From: Adineta steineri
Taxonomy: Eukaryota > Rotifera > Eurotatoria > Adinetida > Adinetidae
Length of the DNA stretch: 64,000 bases
Assembly (NCBI GenBank): GCA_905250115.1
Contig: CAJNOI010000047.1
Span: 371,358-435,357 of the forward strand
Direction of reading: 5' to 3'
Of this stretch, positions 27,645 through 39,179 are shown one piece after another. Below the pieces are notes generated by a model. That model was not told where the DNA came from, did no database searches, and saw only the letters and a program-made list of their open reading frames with translations. Numbering within the stretch: position 1 is the stretch's first letter; every line of letters starts with the position of its first letter. The translations under genes were made by a program, and so were the position numbers.

Positions 27645-28146
27645 CAGAGATAGACAAAATAATCGGAGTACTCAAACTCGAACTCGTACTCAACAGTTCA
27701 GTACGTAGTCGAAAGGCCAGTACTCATACTCATACTTGCACTCGACAGGTCAGTACTCAGTACTCGTACTTGACAGTTTCTCACTCATTACTCAGGCGAT
27801 TCAATCCCACCTGTATATCCTACGAGAAACTATAGGATCCGCCATCGGATTTGATGAGGATTAAACCAAGATTTCTCAGGGTCTCTGAAGGTTGTACAAG
27901 ACTTCATCAGAATTTCATCAAGATTTCGCGGAATTTCATCAATTTCTCAAAAGGTTTCTTAGAAGTTTTCGAAATTTCGCAATAATTCATCACGATTTCA
28001 TGAAGATTTCACAAGGATATTTTTGAATACTTTGTTTTTGACATAAATATGACATATTTTTCTTAGCGACTGTTTTAGAAATTCGTATTTGAGCTTCGAA
28101 GGATTCGTACTCGTACTTTGAAAAAGTCAATACTTGTTCACCTCTG
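27645..28146. mobile_element. Candidate non-autonomous hAT-like element
   Basis: The block begins CAGAGATAGACAA and ends TTGTTCACCTCTG, whose reverse complement is CAGAGGTGAACAA. Ten of thirteen terminal bases pair, and the pattern CAGNGNTNNNCAA is that of many hAT transposon ends. Just inside, both ends carry GTACTC/GAGTAC-rich sequence, followed by degenerate ATTTCATCAAGATTTC-type repeats. There is no transposase frame. The flanking eight bases match poorly as a target-site duplication, so it is old or misassigned. Confidence 0.4.
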
Positions 28147-28827
28147 TTATAGAACCAGTACCAAAATGGACATAATTAGAAATAATAAATACATGAGTAT
28201 ATCCTCCGGAATCTAGTTTACCATGTTTCATATTTTATTAAATTATTTTGAACTAAAACTTTCAGAACATACATCGAAAAATACTAAATAAAGTACTTTA
28301 ATAAGAATATAAAGACATTATACTCGAATTTTTTACGCCTAAAAATTTTGCTGTATTATAAAAATGAGTTAAATAATGTCTATAAATTATTGTTAACAGT
28401 CATGTTTTGTTTCAAACTAATCAATCAATCATGGTGATATAAATTTTTTATCAGTAGATTTTTCCAAAAGTAATTATGAAATTTTCAGACAACATGCGGT
28501 TTTATTATCTGAATTCTTTTCTTTTTTATATCATTTTCTTTCAATCTTTATTTTAAAAAAAACAAAATAAACTACATTTTATCGTCTCACGTAGTGATTA
28601 TAAAAAAAAGTATAAAAAAAGTATATTAGTCATGAAGAATGAAGAAATGAACAATTAAGAGCTTCCTTTTTTGACTCAAAAAATACTATTCTAACATAAA
28701 ACATAGAATTCTATATTCTATAAAAAAAAACAAATAAACAGAAGTTTAAAAGATTAGTCGTAGTTAAATGCTCATAAAAATACTTATTTTAATAGTTTAG
28801 AAAAATACATTTGAGAAAAAATTTTTC
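28147..28827. other. Intergenic, no gene seen
   Basis: AT-rich 3' flank of the PEX11 gene. No coding or RNA gene recognised. Confidence 0.5.
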
Positions 28828-29680
28828 TTAATTTTCTTGAAATTTAAAAAGTGCGTAGAGACGTAAGGAAGCAGAGCAAGTACCAAACAAGCCCACTTGA
28901 ATATAGGTCAATGTTGATGCCCATAAATAACCTTGAGGTAAATAATGAACGGCAACCATGAATTCTGTACCATCGCGTATACTTGCTAACATAGCATTAC
29001 GTGATGCAGTCCATGGTATAAATGATTTTTTCCTATTTATTCATAAAAATATTATATAAATATCTATTAAATCATAAAACATACTCTTCTTCTTCTTTTT
29101 CTTTACTATAAGTCTTTTGAGTCATATATTGTAAGACAACATAAGCATTCCTATGAGATTATAAACTTTATAGTATGAAATTATTCGAAGAAAAAAACTT
29201 CTATTTTTTACCATAGAGCAGAAGTAAGTAATGCTGATGCCCAGAAAAAATTTGTATAGAAATCCCATAAATCAGCATCGATTTTAATCATTTTCATTTG
29301 TCCAAGCCATAAGATATGTTCAGATGGATAATAACAAAGCCATGAAATATAATGTAAACATTTTAAAAAACGGACTATATTATTTCGCTCCTATAAATTA
29401 TATTTAAACAAATGATTTAATATTATATAAAATTTCTTACTCCAGGTCTTAATTCATATGTAAAAAAATCTCGAAGAATTGCTATATCATCATAGAGACG
29501 TAAAACAACACGTGCATCTTCTAAACGTTTAAATATACGTTGTAAACATTTATGCATGCTTGATTTACGTGGATAATATCCACTTATTAAACAGCATAAA
29601 TAAAGTGTAAATGTAATAGCAGCATCACGACCTTCATAACAATCGAGAACATCAACTGTTTTACCAACAATAACCGACAT
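28828..29680 (-). CDS. PEX11G: Peroxisomal membrane protein PEX11-gamma
   Basis: Four exons, 29680-29441, 29390-29212, 29150-29085 and 29032-28828, join in frame to 229 residues. The N-terminus has VLDCYEGRDAAI and RVVLRLYDDIAILRDF, typical of PEX11. The middle HYISWLCYYPSEHILWLGQM and the late VAVHYLPQGYLWA followed by GLFGTCSASLRLY are characteristic of the gamma (PEX11C) branch. These proteins bend peroxisomal membranes and promote peroxisome division. Length fits the family (about 240). A short KEKEEEEKKS linker separates the helical half from the C-terminal membrane segment. Confidence 0.88.
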
Positions 29681-30730
29681 AGAATAAAATTAATCGTTAA
29701 AATATGTGTATTGATTGATATATCGATAATGATTGTGCGCTTGTTATATTGTTCTACGCTCTGTTTTTTTTTCTTCACTAATAGTCAAAATAATAACGAT
29801 GTCTACTCTCGTCAATATTATCGTTGTTCTTTTTCGACTGGTTTGTTTCTATCGTATAGGTATCTTTTAACGTTTTTACGAATCATGTATATATCACTTC
29901 ATATATTGCTCTTGTTTTTGTCGTGGTTATTTAGGTTAACACACTTTTGATTATGCTACGTACTTTATAAAGGAGAAAAACAGCCCGATTAATCCAAAAT
30001 AGAAATGACTAACAACAGAAGTAAATGTAAAATTTTTCTTTTCATTTTCTGTTTACGATGTCACATGCACCTCTCTACGCTAAACTTGTCTGTCGAGTAT
30101 GTTTTTTTTTTCTTTCTTTTTTTTCTTCTTTGTGTTCTGTCGACTTCTTATTCTTTTTCTATTAACGTTCGTTCGATAGTATATGAATAAAAACAAATTA
30201 AGTTTATGTTGTTCATTGAAAAAAGTCTCAAGAGAAATTGAACATGAACACTATTATATCGAATCAAGGCGTGTTTTCAAATACTAGAATAATACAAATG
30301 AAAAGAAAATAAATAAATACGCACATCGATCACTATCATAAACAGTAAGTTGACAGTACACAATTAATAGCATAGGCATTTTATATATAAACATCGTTTT
30401 TTTGACATTTAGAGCTAATATTTGAAAAGAATTTCCATAGAGATCATTCATGTAAGAAAACTAATTTCCGTCATTGCTGTTGTTTATAATGACATGATTA
30501 TTAAGACGATCGTAACGAACACATATTTATAGTAAAAAAAACGGATTAATTGCAACTATACGATAAAGATCTGTTACGGTTGATTTAATGCTTATGTACA
30601 TTGAATCTAATATTTACATCATTTTTTTGTTACATCTCAATTATTATTTCGTATTTTAATCTCTTATAGGAATTTAATTGAAAAAGTGCGCTTGTTTTGT
30701 TTTATCATTCCTTTTTTTTTTTGAATACGA
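29681..30730. other. Divergent spacer, no gene seen
   Basis: Spacer between PEX11-gamma (-) and the R-SNARE gene (+). Open frames at 29711-29950 and 30005-30190 are Phe/Ser/Leu-rich and unsupported. A TATAG acceptor-like site at 30664-30669 lies upstream of the R-SNARE start. Confidence 0.45.
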
Positions 30731-30832
30731 ATGGATTGTTTTTTTCATACCATTATAATACGATCATTTTTTCTTATTGAACAAAAATTATCGGATCTTT
30801 TTAGTCTAATTGCTTTAATAAATCTATTAATT

Positions 30833-31225
30833 ATGAATAATACACCCATAACATTAAATATAAATTCATCAGTATTATCAACAAAAAATGATCTAAGTCA
30901 AGTTGAATTAAATAAATTACATGATTTAGCAAATCAAACTGAACAGGAACTTCAAACAGCAATTAATTCGAATATTGAAAGAAATGAACAATTAAATATT
31001 TTATTAGAACGAAGTAATTTATTATTACAGAAAAATCAAGTATTTGGTATTGGTATTATGGATTATAGAAAAGATGCTCAACGAAAACAAGCAATCAATA
31101 AATTAAAATATATTGCTATTGGAATACTATTTTTTATGATTACTGTTCTAGTTATTATTTTAAATATTGTTCTAAATCATAAAATTAATACATCAGATAG
31201 AAATACAAATATAATTCTCGAATAA
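30833..31225 (+). CDS. R-SNARE, VAMP/synaptobrevin-like
   Basis: From ATG at 30833 the protein is 130 residues; the frame is open upstream to an ATG at 30731 (164 residues). I prefer 30833 because the extra part is hydrophobic and low in complexity. A polar N-terminus is followed by a heptad-patterned SNARE helix from NKLHDLANQTEQEL through SNIERNEQLNILLERSNLLL. The Arg in IERNEQL sits where the zero-layer Arg of R-SNAREs falls. A Lys/Arg-rich stretch (DYRKDAQRKQAINKLKY) then leads into a single C-terminal membrane anchor (IAIGILFFMITVLVIILNIV). There is no longin domain. VAMPs drive vesicle fusion. The subfamily is not certain and the sequence is divergent. Confidence 0.65.
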   Translation: MNNTPITLNINSSVLSTKNDLSQVELNKLHDLANQTEQELQTAINSNIERNEQLNILLERSNLLLQKNQVFGIGIMDYRKDAQRKQAINKLKYIAIGILFFMITVLVIILNIVLNHKINTSDRNTNIILE

Positions 31226-32219
31226 TATCTTTGAATTTATTTTTTGTATTTGTTATAATATTTTTTGAGTAATTGATCAAATATATATTTCTAATACGTT
31301 CAATTCATATTAGGTTTATTGAATAATAGCAATACTTAATGTTGTTGTTGTTATGACAAAAATGTATCAGAAATAAAACAATCGAACAACTTTGAGTTAA
31401 ATTGTTAGTGGCTTATTATTTAATACACATCCTTCCTTATAAAATAACAATAAAGCTACTGATTAAAAGTTCATTTCCTATATAGAAACAGAGAAGAAGA
31501 AAAATATTATCCTGCTTGAAAACTTCTAATATGTGTATATTCTCAATATTTTTTTACATTTAAATCTTGATAAAAAGACAAAGTACGATGCGTTCCGTAG
31601 AATAACTTATTCTGCATGGTCATCAATAATAAATAATATTGTATAAATAGCATAAAATAAATCTACTTTTTTTGCAATGATCTTTTTTAACGTTTCTGTA
31701 CAGTATTACGTACCATTTCATATCTTATTGTTAAGTAGAAAAAAAATTGAAAAGTTTTCTCCATGTTTTATATATTGGACTTTTGAAATAAAGAAATCTA
31801 AGTGTTTTGTGCCTGAATTGCAGTATTTTGTCAATTTTTATAAATTATAATGTCTTTGACAACATCGGACATGAGAGCAAAAAGAAAAAAATTTCTAATT
31901 GATTCTTTTTTTGCTTCAACAAAATACATAGTAAAATTTCAGTTCGCAGATTAATCTAGCGACTGACAATCGCAGAAATATTTAACCATTTCTTTTTCGT
32001 TCTCTGCTTATTACTACGAAATGTTTGTGTTGATGTTCGTTTGTTTTTCATAACAACATCTACAACTGTTAACGAAAAAGGCAATGTCGTGCAATTGAAA
32101 AAATACAAAAAAAATCTAGATAAGAAATAGTAACCTTATAAAATGGGTCACATTTATAATTCTTTCATTCACAAATTTTAACCAAGCAAGTCAGATACAA
32201 AACATTAGCATTAAAAGTA
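31226..32219. other. Intergenic, no gene seen
   Basis: AT-rich spacer upstream of the ADP-ribosyltransferase-TPR gene. No coding potential beyond short antisense frames. Confidence 0.5.
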
Positions 32220-34919
32220 ATGGGAAATAAGAACTCAACAACTAATACCTCATTCAGTAATGCAAAATATGTTAACTCAGTACCTGATCTCTCCACGAGT
32301 GCAACTGCAGATCGACGTATGGACATGCAAAGAATGCAAAATGTTCTCCTTATTTGGTTGGACAACAATATCAATGAAAATAATACTGATTGTACCAATA
32401 CAATCAAGCAATTAAAACGTGTAGTTAACAACATAAACACGTTTACTGATAGTAATCAATGTGCTGAATTTATTCAAACCATTACTAACAACAAGATATG
32501 TATGATTGTTTCTGGTTCACTTGGGAAACATATTGTGCCTCATGTGCATGATATGTCTCAAGTGGATACCATTTTTATTTTTTGTAACAATCCAGAATCG
32601 CATGAACAATGGACCAAACAATGGCCTAAAATAAAAGGAATCTTCACAGAGATAACATCAATTTGTGGCGCTCTCAAACTAGCTGCTCATCAATGTGAGC
32701 AAAATGCCATCTCAATCAGCTTTGTGGCATCAAACAAGAAATTGGATCAATTAGATCCATCATTCATGTATACTCAAATCTTGAAAGAGATCCTATTAAC
32801 TATCGACTTCGAAGCTGAACATATCAAAGAATTTATTACTTATTGTCGTAAAGCATTTGTCGAAAATGAGTATGATTTACAAAATATTGAAAAACTGGAA
32901 CATGACTATCATGATCAAACATCCATTTGGTGGTATACTTATCAATATTTTTTATATTCGATGCTCAATCAAGCATTAAGATCAATGGATGTTGATATTA
33001 TTGTTCGAATGGGTTTCTTTATTAATGATCTACATCGTGATATTCAACGACTACATTCGGAACAATTTGATGATCAACAATCTGGTACAACGTTTACACT
33101 TTATCGTGGGCAATGTCTTTCAAAAAAAGATTTCATCGAAATGACGAAAACTAAAGGTGGACTTCTTTCATTTAATAACTTTTTATCAACTAGTAGAAAT
33201 CGTGATGTTTCTCTCTGTTTCGCACCACAAGCTGGTACAAGTCCTGATCTTGTTGGAATTTTATTTGTTATGTTAATTAATCCGACTCATTCAACAACTC
33301 CATTTGCTTCTGTTGGTGGTGTTAGTTATTTTCATACAGAAGATGAAGTTCTCTTTTCTATGCATACTATTTTTCGCATTGGAGATATTAAACCAATGGA
33401 TGAAAATAATCATCTCTATCAAGTGAATCTAATATTGACCACTGATAATGACCAAGATCTTCGTACTCTTACTGATCGTATACGACAAGAAACCTTTCCT
33501 GATTCTAAAGGATGGTATAGGTTAGGATTATTGCTAATGAAAATGGGTCAATTTACCAAAGCTCAAGAAATTTATCAAGTTTTACTTCATCAAACAACAA
33601 ATGAGAGTGACAAGGCACCAATTTATTATCAACTAGGTTGGATCAAATGTAATCAAGGAGAATACCAAGAAGCACTTTTATCTCATGAAAAAGCTCTTAT
33701 AATTCGACAACAACTACTTCCTTCCGATCATCCTGATTTGGGAGATTCCTACAACAAAATTGGTGGAGTGTGTTTCAGCATAGGTAATAATTCAAAAGCA
33801 CTTTCTTATTATGAAAAAGCTCTTACGATACGACAACAATCACTTCCTTTCAACCATCCTGATTTGGGTTCTTCCTATAACAATATCGGTAATATGTATT
33901 ACAGTATGGGTGATTATCCAAAAGCACTTTCTTACTATGAAAAAGATCTTGCAATTGGACAGCAGTCACTTCCTCCCAATCATCCTGATTTGGCTATGTC
34001 CTACAATAACATCGGTAGTGTGTATGATAGTATGGGCGATTATCCTAAAGCACTTTCTAATTATGAAAAAGCTCTTACGATACGACAACAATCACTTCCT
34101 TTCAATCATCCTGATTTGAGTTCTTCCTACAACAATATCGGTAATTTGTATTACAACATGGGTGATTATCCAAAAGCACTTTCATCTCATAAAAAAGCCC
34201 TTGCAATCGAACAGCAATCATTTCCTACTAATCATCCTGATTTGGCTAAGTCCTATAACAATATTGGTATTATGTATAAAATCATGAGTGATTATCCAAA
34301 AGCACTTTCATCTCATGAAAAAGCCCTTGAAATTCAACAACAACTACTTTCTTCCGATCATCCTGATTTGGCAATGTCCTATAACAACATCGGTAGTGTG
34401 TATGATAGCATGGGTAATTATCCTAAAGCACTTTCATCTCATAAAAGAGCCCTTACAATTCGACAACAATCACTTCCCTCCAATCACCCCGATTCGGCTA
34501 AGTCTTATATCAGCATCGGTAATGTGTATTACAGCATGGTTGATTATTCAAAAGCACTTTCTAATTATGAAAAGGCCCTTAGAATTCAGCAACAGTCACT
34601 TCCTTCCAATCATCCTGATTCGGCTAAGTCCTGTGGTAGTATCGGTAATGTGTATTACTGCATGGGTGATTATTCAAAAGCACTTCTTAATTATGAAAAA
34701 GCCCTTGCAATTCAACAACAGGCACTTCCTTTCAATCATTCCGATATAGCTATTTCCTATAACAATATGGGTTTATTGTATGAGAATATGGGCAACTATC
34801 TAAAAGCTCATTCATTTTACGAGCGTGCTGTACAAATTGGACAACATTCATTACCATCAAATCATCCTTATCGTCAAATATATAGGAAAAGGCTCGAAGA
34901 CATGAAACAGAAATTATAA
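32220..34919 (+). CDS. ADP-ribosyltransferase fused to kinesin-light-chain-type TPR array
   Basis: Single exon, 899 residues. Residues about 40-175 form a domain I cannot name (NVLLIWLDNNINENN; KICMIVSGSLGKHIVPHVHD; VDTIFIFCNNPESHEQW). About 280-410 is an arginine-type (R-S-E) ADP-ribosyltransferase domain: TLYRGQ with Arg 296, SFNNFLSTS with the S-T-S at 323-325, and HTEDEVLF with the E-x-E pair at 374 and 376. All three catalytic elements are intact, so it may transfer ADP-ribose from NAD to arginine. After one divergent TPR (GWYRLGLLLMKMGQFTKAQE), ten near-identical 42-residue TPRs follow (consensus YNNIGNVYYSMGDYPKALS, then NHPDL). TPRs bind protein partners. There is no signal peptide. 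The architecture is known from rotifers; the substrate is unknown. Confidence 0.88.
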   Translation: MGNKNSTTNTSFSNAKYVNSVPDLSTSATADRRMDMQRMQNVLLIWLDNNINENNTDCTNTIKQLKRVVNNINTFTDSNQCAEFIQTITNNKICMIVSGSLGKHIVPHVHDMSQVDTIFIFCNNPESHEQWTKQWPKIKGIFTEITSICGALKLAAHQCEQNAISISFVASNKKLDQLDPSFMYTQILKEILLTIDFEAEHIKEFITYCRKAFVENEYDLQNIEKLEHDYHDQTSIWWYTYQYFLYSMLNQALRSMDVDIIVRMGFFINDLHRDIQRLHSEQFDDQQSGTTFTLYRGQCLSKKDFIEMTKTKGGLLSFNNFLSTSRNRDVSLCFAPQAGTSPDLVGILFVMLINPTHSTTPFASVGGVSYFHTEDEVLFSMHTIFRIGDIKPMDENNHLYQVNLILTTDNDQDLRTLTDRIRQETFPDSKGWYRLGLLLMKMGQFTKAQEIYQVLLHQTTNESDKAPIYYQLGWIKCNQGEYQEALLSHEKALIIRQQLLPSDHPDLGDSYNKIGGVCFSIGNNSKALSYYEKALTIRQQSLPFNHPDLGSSYNNIGNMYYSMGDYPKALSYYEKDLAIGQQSLPPNHPDLAMSYNNIGSVYDSMGDYPKALSNYEKALTIRQQSLPFNHPDLSSSYNNIGNLYYNMGDYPKALSSHKKALAIEQQSFPTNHPDLAKSYNNIGIMYKIMSDYPKALSSHEKALEIQQQLLSSDHPDLAMSYNNIGSVYDSMGNYPKALSSHKRALTIRQQSLPSNHPDSAKSYISIGNVYYSMVDYSKALSNYEKALRIQQQSLPSNHPDSAKSCGSIGNVYYCMGDYSKALLNYEKALAIQQQALPFNHSDIAISYNNMGLLYENMGNYLKAHSFYERAVQIGQHSLPSNHPYRQIYRKRLEDMKQKL
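33640..34890 (+). repeat. Ten tandem 126-base TPR-coding repeats
   Basis: The ten 42-residue TPR units are also repeats at DNA level with a 126-base period. The recurrent words are CCTGATTTGG, TATGGGTGATTATCC and AAAGCACTTTC. Because the period is a multiple of three, long alternative-frame reading frames appear at 33811-34119 and 34288-34749; these are artefacts. Unit similarity suggests recent expansion or gene conversion. Confidence 0.85.
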
Positions 34920-36381
34920 TTTCTTTCTGTTTTTTTCTGAAACTAAAAGAAAACTGATGAAAAAGAAAATGTGTCTCCATTGAAAGTCTGTTCTTATTGA
35001 GAGCACAATCTGAGCAGTAACGCTCACCGATAAGGTAAACAATATATACTGAAAAGATATATATTGTAGGAAAGATCTTCACGGTTACATCATTATATCT
35101 GAACAAGTAGAGTTTCGTTGTGCTAGACAAGAAAGAAATATATTCAACAGAAACGTAGAAGAATAGAAGGAAAAAAAGTTTATTCTAACAATCAAATGAA
35201 TTATTTTTCCTGTTGCAGTATTAACGAATAGTTCACACCATTCATAAACTCATCCATATAAATGAATAAAATACCTGTATATATACATATAAATGAAAGT
35301 AATTGAGGGATAGAATCAATACTTTTATACACAAATAAATATATATATATATATGAAATTCTATTCGTATATCCTATCAAATTTGAATTCTATCTTGGTC
35401 TATCTTGAGGATGAGGTACGGGTGGGTGGGTGTGAGTGAGAGTGTCGATGTGGGTCTAGATCGATAAAGACATCCACACCCAGCTATTGATGATAATTGA
35501 ACACTCGAATAGGTTACTATCGAAGACTAACCGTAATCTGTAAACTCTACACGGCATTTTCTTTTTCTACTTATCCTTTTTTCTAATTTGTAAATCAATT
35601 CTTTTTAAAAAAGATCACCTATCACTATCTTCTTGAATAGTATAATAAAGTAGAAATCGATTTTACGATCAAATTAATCGTGATTAAGATAATAATTGCC
35701 ATCGTTTTAAATTCGAGATTTTTCTTAATGATATATCACTCAAATCTATATCTTCAAATGAATTCAAAATAATATTTAATATGATTGACAAAATTGAACA
35801 AAGCCAAAAGTTTGATATTCGATCAAATTTATGTAATTATTGTTGATGGCAACGTCGCTGACTATTACATGTGAGATAGTGAGAAAAGAACATTCCATTT
35901 TCTACAACATTCTATTGCAGGAACACATGTGATGACTGAACGTTTAGATAAAGCAACTCGTTAATTATCAGAATTTCTTATTTCCTTTTTTTCTTTTATA
36001 ATATTGAATGGGTATTCTGAAAATAACTTGATTTTAAAAAGTAATTACATATACAGTAAAAAACTTCCTTTTTTCTTTTCTTTATTCGATGGTGCCGATT
36101 TTAATTCCATAAATGGTTAAAGAAACTAAAGTAATATTTTCTTCTTATGTACCCAAATTATTTGTCCTTGTTGCTGTTCTATTCGCTTTGGAAGTAGGAC
36201 AGTCATGAGTCATGACTGTAGTTGTTTTTTTACAAAGAACCTGACAAACAAGCTACAGCACTTTTCTTTCTAGTGATTAAATATTAAACGAGAGAATTGA
36301 AAAAAATAAAATAAAAGAGAAACAGTAATGCTAGTTACTACAACATTTCTAAAACAATTCTAAAACATCAACGCACAAAAG
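34920..36381. other. Intergenic with short GGGTG/CACCC inverted motifs
   Basis: No gene seen. 35418-35432 is GGGTGGGTGGGTGTG, followed at 35471-35482 by ATCCACACCCAG, which can pair. A similar pair recurs inside intron 2 of the next gene (GTGGGTG near 37170 and ATCCACACCCAC near 37195). The pair may be a small repeat shared by the two places. Confidence 0.35.
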
Positions 36382-38774
36382 ATGTTTTGGATATTTTTTG
36401 TTTTACTGATATTTTCTACTGGTGATTGTATTCTTATCGGTAAAAGAGATAATAATATATTAATCGGTAATATATATAAATCATTATGGAATATAACGCA
36501 AAGTCAGTGTATTTGTGAAATGATAAATTCAAATGGAGCAATATCAACATTAAATTATTTTTCAATAAATCAAACTTGTCAATTATTTTCTACAAATGAC
36601 AGTTCGATTTTAATTGCATTTAATATGAATTCTTCTTTAATATTCATGAATCAATCAGCAATATTCATAACACCGAGTAAGTATATTGTAAATACTGCAA
36701 AAATATTATAGTTTTGCTATTGAATGGCACATATTTTCGCCATAGAAATTATACTATAAGAAGTATTCAATGTGTTCTCATATAAAAACGTAAAGTTCAT
36801 AAAAATATTTGAAGTTATGTAAAGTTTATCATAATGCATTCATAATCAGATACTCTATTGGTAGAACGAAACATGCAGAATTTTGGGGGAAGCCTTACCC
36901 AATTATCGTATCTCTTTTTTAATCTCATTTTTCTATTATAGATCAGATCACATCAACATCAACATCATCGTCATTGCCAACAACATCGTTATCATCAACA
37001 ACATCATCATCAAAAACAGCAGCAGTACCAGGTTAGTAATATACTAGATGTTTTGTAGTTGTTTCAACGATGAATATCTCAAATAACAATTCACTCAACC
37101 TTGCATGAGTGATACACGTTATTGATTTAAAGGAATGCTCTGCTTCATTTTATTACTCACATAAAGGCATGTGGGTGTTGCTAAAGGCAAGATGAATCCA
37201 CACCCACTGTATGTGACTGAACTATTTGTTTGGAAGTAAAAATGACAGCTAGATCATGATTTACAAATTAATCAGGAACAAATTCCATCAACAGTTGTTC
37301 TTTCTCTTCCACTTGAGGTTGAAATCTATTAAAGAAACTTTTGTATCAAGACATAGCATATGTTTTCAAAAGATGACTATTTATTCACATAATCTTCGTG
37401 CAGAAAACATAGAATTGAAGTTAAGATATTTAGCAAAACCAGTACTACTCCTTTTTTCTCTTAAATTTGAAAACGCATATCAACTTTCTCAATAAAATAA
37501 ATAAAGAAGTATAGCCGTCAGTCCACTTACATACATGTCAAACCGCTAAAAAATAACATGTCTTCTACTCAGTTTTTTTTAAAACTTAAGAGCTTTTATT
37601 ATCCTTGTTCTTTGAATTGGTTTAAAATATAGACATGTATCTGGTCCTATTCGTAAGAGCAAAGAAGGTTATCAACGTCTCAAAACCATTGAGATTGCAA
37701 ACAGTACATAAACAACTTATGTATATGACTGAATTCATATTTTTCCAAGAATAGATTTTTTTATCTTCATTTTTCTGTTATTTAGGATGGACAATTACAG
37801 GAAGCATGCATGTGGCACGACAATATCACACAGTAGCCACATTAGCAAATGGATCAGTGTTAGTTACTGGTGGATCCAACGGTACTGCTAATCTCAACAG
37901 TGCTGAATTGTATAATCCATCAACAGGCACTTGGTCAACCACGGGCAGCATGAGTGTCGCACGATATTTTCACACAGCATCCACATTAGCAAATGGAAAA
38001 GTATTAGTTTCTGGTGGAGCTAACAGTGCTGGTGTTATCAGTAGTGCTGAATTATACAATCCATCCACAGGCGCTTGGACAACTACAGGAAGCATGAGTG
38101 TCACACGATGTTCTCACACAGCATCCACACTAGCAAATGGGTCAGTATTAGTTGTTGGTGGATTCAACGGTGGTTATCTCAATAGTGCTGTGTTGTACAA
38201 TCCATTAACAGCTACTTGGACAACCACAGGAAGCATGAATGTCGCACGAGAAGTTCACACAGCATCCATATTAGCAAATGGAAAAATATTAGTTACTGGC
38301 GGATCAAGCAGTACTGGTGTTTATGTCAATAGTGCCGAATTGTATAATCCATCAACAGGCACTTGGTCGACCACAGGCAGCATGAGTACCGCACGAGGTT
38401 ATCACACAGCATCCACATTAGCAAATGGATCCGTATTAGTCACTAGTGGATTGAACAGCGGTGGTTATCTCAATAGTGCTGAGTTGTACAATCCATCAAC
38501 AGGCACTTGGACAATTACAGGCAGCATGAGTGTCGCACGAGGTTATCATACAGCATCAACATTACTAAATGGATTTGTGTTAGTTGCTGGTGGATACAAT
38601 GGTGCTTTTCTCAATACTGCTGAATTATACAATACATCAACAGGCACTTGGACAACCACAGGAAGCATGAATGCCACACGACAATATCACACAATATCCA
38701 TATTAGCAAATGGAAAAGTATTAGTTACTGGTGGAACCAACGGCGTTCCTATCAATAGTGCTGAGCTTTATTAA
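36382..38774 (+). CDS. Secreted Kelch beta-propeller protein
   Basis: Three exons, 36382-36676, 36942-37031 and 37786-38774, join in frame to 457 residues. A signal peptide (MFWIFFVLLIFSTGDC) precedes a cysteine-containing, N-glycosylation-rich domain of about 80 residues (CICEMINSNGAISTLNYFS) that recalls PAN/apple folds. Exon 2 encodes a Ser/Thr linker (SSLPTTSLSSTTSSSKTAAV). Exon 3 encodes seven Kelch repeats of about 47 residues (VARGYHTASTLANGSVLVT, NSAELYNPSTGTW, TTTGSM). The array starts with the tail strand WTITGSM and ends at NSAELY, so the first and last pieces should complete one seven-bladed propeller. Repeats of this wording are common in bacteria and rotifers. The role is unknown, perhaps extracellular binding. 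Confidence 0.8.
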
Positions 38775-39179
38775 TCGATATAGACAGAATGACATTTTCT
38801 TTTTTGAACTCAACTATAAATTTTTCATTTAATCAAACTATTTAATCGTTCACATTTCTTAATAAATTATCATTCACCACATAACATATAAGTTGGAGTA
38901 ATATTTTGAAGTGATATGATATGGCAGTTGATGAAAAAGAACTATAATTGATAAAAGACACATCATTATTTGTGCAACTGACAAGGGAACGATCGAGGTG
39001 TCAAAAAGCTTTTGAGCTGAAATTTTGTCCACAAGTAGGGGATATATAGGCTAAAAAAAGCCTAAAAGGATTTATGCCCAAGTTGATGTTTGACTGTGAT
39101 ATCAACTATTTATTGTAGTTACCGTATAGGGTCCTATCTGTGCGATAAAATCAAAGTTTCGAGTTTAGGCTTTTTTTAG
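38775..39179. repeat. Spacer ending in an inverted repeat next to the gap
   Basis: No gene. The 16 bases CTAAAAAAAGCCTAAA at 39051-39066 are exactly the reverse complement of 39164-39179, which abut the run of N. The 97-base spacer includes GTAGTTACCGTATAGGGTCC. The right arm may continue into the gap, so the palindrome could be larger. Confidence 0.6.

Noticed and set aside
33811..34749. Long alternative-frame reading frames (33811-34119, 34288-34749)
   Set aside because: They lie inside the TPR array, whose 126-base period keeps any frame open if it is open in one unit; the TPR frame is clearly the real one.
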